From contig NZ_SJKA01000006.1 in NCBI RefSeq assembly GCF_004331435.1, positions 62,001 to 126,000 of the forward strand: 64,000 bases of DNA, read 5' to 3'. This document shows positions 61,523-64,000 of this stretch, one piece after another; the stretch's first letter is position 1; each line of letters begins with the position of its first letter. This stretch comes from Kribbella sindirgiensis. Lineage in GTDB: Bacteria > Actinomycetota > Actinomycetes > Propionibacteriales > Kribbellaceae. The notes beneath the pieces are model-generated. The model ran no database searches, had not been told where the DNA came from, and worked only from the letters and a program-made list of their open reading frames with translations. Both the position numbers and the translations under genes were made by a program.

Positions 61523-62223
61523 CAGGCGTCGGGAGGTAGCCGCAGGACGTACCCGACGCCGCGGATGGTGTGGATCAGCGGCGGCGATTCCGAGTCGATC
61601 TTGCGGCGCAGATAGCTGATGTACGACTCGACCACGCGGGGATCGCCGGCGAACTCGTAGTTCCACACCCGGTCGAGGATCTGGATCTTGCTGACCACTC
61701 GCTCGGCGTTGATGAGCAGGTAGCGGAGCAGGTTGAACTCCGTCGGCGAGAGGTTCACCAGCCGGCCGGCCCGGCGGACGGCGTGGGTGTCTTCGTCGAG
61801 TTCCAGGTCGTGGTAGCGCAGCGTGGATTCCGTGCTCAGCGCCGGTTGCACCCGGCGCAGGATGGCGCGGATGCGGAGAATCACCTCGTCCAGGCTGAAC
61901 GGTTTGGTCACGTAGTCGTCGCCGCCGGCGGTGAGTCCGGCGATCCTGTCCTTCACCGAATCTCGGGCGGTCAGGAAGATCACCGGGACGGTGTTGCCGC
62001 CGGCCCGCAGTTCGGCGGCGACGGCGTATCCGTCGGTGTCGGGCAGCATCACGTCCAGTACGACGATGTCCGGCCGGTATTCGTCCGCGGCACGCAAGGC
62101 CTTGGCGCCGGTGTCGACGCCGTACACCTCGAAACCGCTCATCCGCAGGGCCGCGGTGAGCAGTTCGAGGATGTTCGGTTCGTCGTCCACGACGAGAACC
62201 CGTGCGTTGCCCGACTCGTCCAC
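61522..62223 (-). CDS. OmpR/PhoB-family response regulator
   Basis: This 233-residue regulator has a receiver domain (VLVVDDEPNILELL; phosphoacceptor Asp in DIVVLDVMLPDTDG; Lys in YVTKPFSLDE) and a winged-helix output domain (LSPTEFNLLRYLLINAERVV, ESYISYLRRKIDSESPPLI, IRGVGYVLRLP). Paired with the kinase downstream. The gene order regulator-kinase, with one-base overlap, is that of MprAB/TcrXY-like systems. The nearest upstream gene is the membrane glycosyltransferase, 67 bases away in the same direction. Confidence 0.93.
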   Translation of the reverse strand: MDESGNARVLVVDDEPNILELLTAALRMSGFEVYGVDTGAKALRAADEYRPDIVVLDVMLPDTDGYAVAAELRAGGNTVPVIFLTARDSVKDRIAGLTAGGDDYVTKPFSLDEVILRIRAILRRVQPALSTESTLRYHDLELDEDTHAVRRAGRLVNLSPTEFNLLRYLLINAERVVSKIQILDRVWNYEFAGDPRVVESYISYLRRKIDSESPPLIHTIRGVGYVLRLPPDA

Positions 62224-62290
62224 CGTCCGAGCCTTTCCGATGTTCCTGGGAGAACCCTGGGAGGAACCTGGGAATTGTGCGGGAAGGGGG

Positions 62291-64000
62291 TCAGCGGCAG
62301 TCGTACAGCTGTTCGGTGATCTGTGCCGACAGCCCGGAGCGCGCCGAGTCGACCAGCTTGCAGTTCTGCTTCACCCATTCGCCGCGCTGGTTGCCGGTCC
62401 CGTTCATCCGGTTCATCGCCCCGGACAGACCGCTGGGCAGCTCGACGCCGGCCGGTGGCTGGAAGCCGCCCATCCCGGCGCCGAGCTGGACGAAGCCGAG
62501 TTGACCCGCCTTCTTCCACTCCGCCAGTTGGCTCACCGACGGCGCGTCGTCCATCCCGCCGAAGCCACCCATGCCGACGATGGTCAGCTCGGAGTTGATG
62601 ATGTACGACGCCGCGCCCATCGAGCCGCCTTCGACCGCGAGCGGGATCTTGAGACTGCCCGCGTTGGCCTGCACGTACTGCAGCAACTTGCTCTGGTCGT
62701 CCGTCAGCGATCCGTCTCCGCCTGCACCCGGGCCACCCGCAGCATCCGGGCCACCCGCCCCGCCTGGCCGGAACTGCCCCGGCTGTCCCGATTGGCTGGG
62801 TTGTCCGGGCTGGGTGGGTTGTCCGGGTTGGCCGCTGCCCGTTGGCGGCAGGGTGCCCAACCCTCCGGGAAGCTGCCCGCCGCCGGAGCCACGGCCGAAC
62901 ATGCTCTCGCCCGGTCCGGCCATCGGGTTGGTGCCGCCGACCACGCCTTCCGAGTCCACTGCGCCGATCACCGACCAGGCGGCCGGCACAGTCAGCACCG
63001 CAGCCAGGCCCACTGCGAGGCCAGTTCTCCCGATCGCCTCGCGCCGCCGGAACAACAGCGCCGCGACGCCCGCCACGCCGATTCCGAGCGCGAGGTATCC
63101 CGCCCACCCGTGCCAGTCCAGATTGCGCGCGACCACAACGAATGCCCAGGCAACGGTGGTCGCTACCGCGAGGGGCAGCAGCAGCCACGACCTGCCAGAC
63201 GGCCGGCGGTACCAGCGCCACAGCTGCATGAGCCCGGCACCGGTCAGGGCGCCCACCGCTGGGGCCATCATCGTTGTGTAGTAGGGATGCATGATGCCCT
63301 CGGCGTAGCTCAGCGTCCCGCCGACGACGAGCAGCCAGCCGCTCCAGAGCACCCACCCGGCGGTCAGTTTCCGGTCGAGCGGTCGGCGGGCGCGCCAACG
63401 CCGTACGCCGGTGACGAGCATCGCGATCATCACCAGTCCGCACAACGGGAGCAGCCAGCTGATCTGACCGGCCAGTTGGTCGCCGAACATCCGCAGCGCA
63501 CCGGGCTGACCACCGAATCCGCCACCAGGTCCACCGCCGCCACCAGGTCCACCGCCACCAGGTTCACCACTGGGCACGGATCCACCGGGAAAGCCGCCCG
63601 AACCGCCGGGGTTGTTGCTGCCGCCGAAGATCCGCCCGAACCCGTTGTAGCCGAACACCAGATCCCACGCCGAGCCGTCGGTACTGCCGCCGACGTACGG
63701 CTTGGGATCTGGCCACAGCCCGGTCGCGGCGACCCACCAGAACGAACTCACGAGCAACGCACCGGCGGCGATCGAGAGATCGGCGACCTTCCGCTTCCAC
63801 GAGGCTCGGCTGCCGATCAGGTACGCGGCGGCGAAGGCCGGCAGTACCATCCACGCCTGCAGCATCTTGGTCAGGAAGCCGCATCCGACCAGGAACGCAG
63901 CCAACGCCAGCCAGGCCGCGGACCGCGGACCGTCGAACGCGCGGGTCATCGCGTACGCCGCGGCGACGACCAGCAGCACGAGCAGGGTGTCGGGGTTCGT
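62291..64000 (-). CDS. Family 39-type membrane glycosyltransferase, 5'-truncated by window edge
   Basis: The visible 569 residues begin in the middle of a membrane glycosyltransferase: TNPDTLLVLLVVAAAYAMTR with LTKMLQAWMVLPAFAAAYLIG is the ArnT/PMT-type signature. Many membrane helices follow, an unusual Gly/Pro-rich extracytoplasmic insert (GGSGGFPGGSVPSG and on, about 145-185) sits between helices, and the C-terminal soluble domain ends EQLYDCR. Family members transfer mannose or other sugars from polyprenyl phosphate to proteins or lipids outside the membrane. The start is beyond base 64000. Confidence 0.85.
   Translation of the reverse strand, partial: TNPDTLLVLLVVAAAYAMTRAFDGPRSAAWLALAAFLVGCGFLTKMLQAWMVLPAFAAAYLIGSRASWKRKVADLSIAAGALLVSSFWWVAATGLWPDPKPYVGGSTDGSAWDLVFGYNGFGRIFGGSNNPGGSGGFPGGSVPSGEPGGGGPGGGGGPGGGFGGQPGALRMFGDQLAGQISWLLPLCGLVMIAMLVTGVRRWRARRPLDRKLTAGWVLWSGWLLVVGGTLSYAEGIMHPYYTTMMAPAVGALTGAGLMQLWRWYRRPSGRSWLLLPLAVATTVAWAFVVVARNLDWHGWAGYLALGIGVAGVAALLFRRREAIGRTGLAVGLAAVLTVPAAWSVIGAVDSEGVVGGTNPMAGPGESMFGRGSGGGQLPGGLGTLPPTGSGQPGQPTQPGQPSQSGQPGQFRPGGAGGPDAAGGPGAGGDGSLTDDQSKLLQYVQANAGSLKIPLAVEGGSMGAASYIINSELTIVGMGGFGGMDDAPSVSQLAEWKKAGQLGFVQLGAGMGGFQPPAGVELPSGLSGAMNRMNGTGNQRGEWVKQNCKLVDSARSGLSAQITEQLYDCR

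Overview
The window is high-GC actinobacterial chromosome. GTG starts are frequent, genes overlap by ATGA/GTGA, several genes look leaderless with a TANNNT box about 7 bases before the start, and the families present (STAND/TPR regulators, Asp23 clusters, DUF2207 and DUF3376 proteins, large DUF917/hydantoinase clusters) fit a soil actinomycete. Kribbella or a relative is my best guess from gene style, not a proven assignment.

Layout. 1-7 kb: the end of an alpha/beta hydrolase, then an envelope-stress cluster. An ECF sigma factor, a zinc-finger anti-sigma-like protein fused to an Asp23-like domain, and an Asp23 protein lie on the minus strand. Divergent from them are Asp23, a small membrane protein and two membrane-anchored partners. 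A large DUF2207 membrane protein follows. 7-18.6 kb: accessory genes, namely three small secreted proteins around a STAND/TPR regulator, a 1332-residue patatin-like protein, a membrane protein of unknown function, and decayed pieces (integrase N-terminus, nSTAND-type ATPase, a 69-bp inverted duplication).

18.9-34.6 kb: one large metabolic locus. Two hydantoinase/oxoprolinase HyuA-HyuB pairs on the plus strand bracket a seven-gene minus-strand operon: a small dimeric alpha/beta-barrel protein, a complete ribose-type ABC transporter (binding protein, ATPase, permease), a HyuA-like protein, a DUF917 protein and a PucR-type regulator. Together they look like an uptake and ring-opening pathway for a cyclic amide (hydantoin, lactam or related) of unknown identity.

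35-40 kb: a patchwork of an oxidoreductase with a TetR regulator, an epoxide hydrolase divergent from a second TetR regulator with three evenly phased operators, and decayed fragments (SecF-like, sugar ABC permease, integrase C-terminus).

40.4-60 kb: a defence island bounded by two 170-bp repeats that carry the 3' half of a tRNA gene (probably tRNA-Lys) plus its terminator. These are attachment-site scars of related integrative elements. Cargo: three AbiE-type toxin-antitoxin loci (one with a truncated toxin), a TOTE-type primase-helicase, and a complete three-gene pPIWI-RE operon: a PIWI/RNase H protein, a DinG-like iron-sulfur helicase and a PD-(D/E)XK nuclease. The pPIWI-RE operon is the most exciting system here. 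The integrase of the element carries an embedded XRE helix-turn-helix and two frameshifts. Beyond the right repeat, an AAA/DUF4143 ATPase is preceded by five phased 13-bp palindromes.

60-64 kb: ordinary chromosome again, with an OmpR/EnvZ-type two-component system and a family 39 membrane glycosyltransferase running off the right edge.
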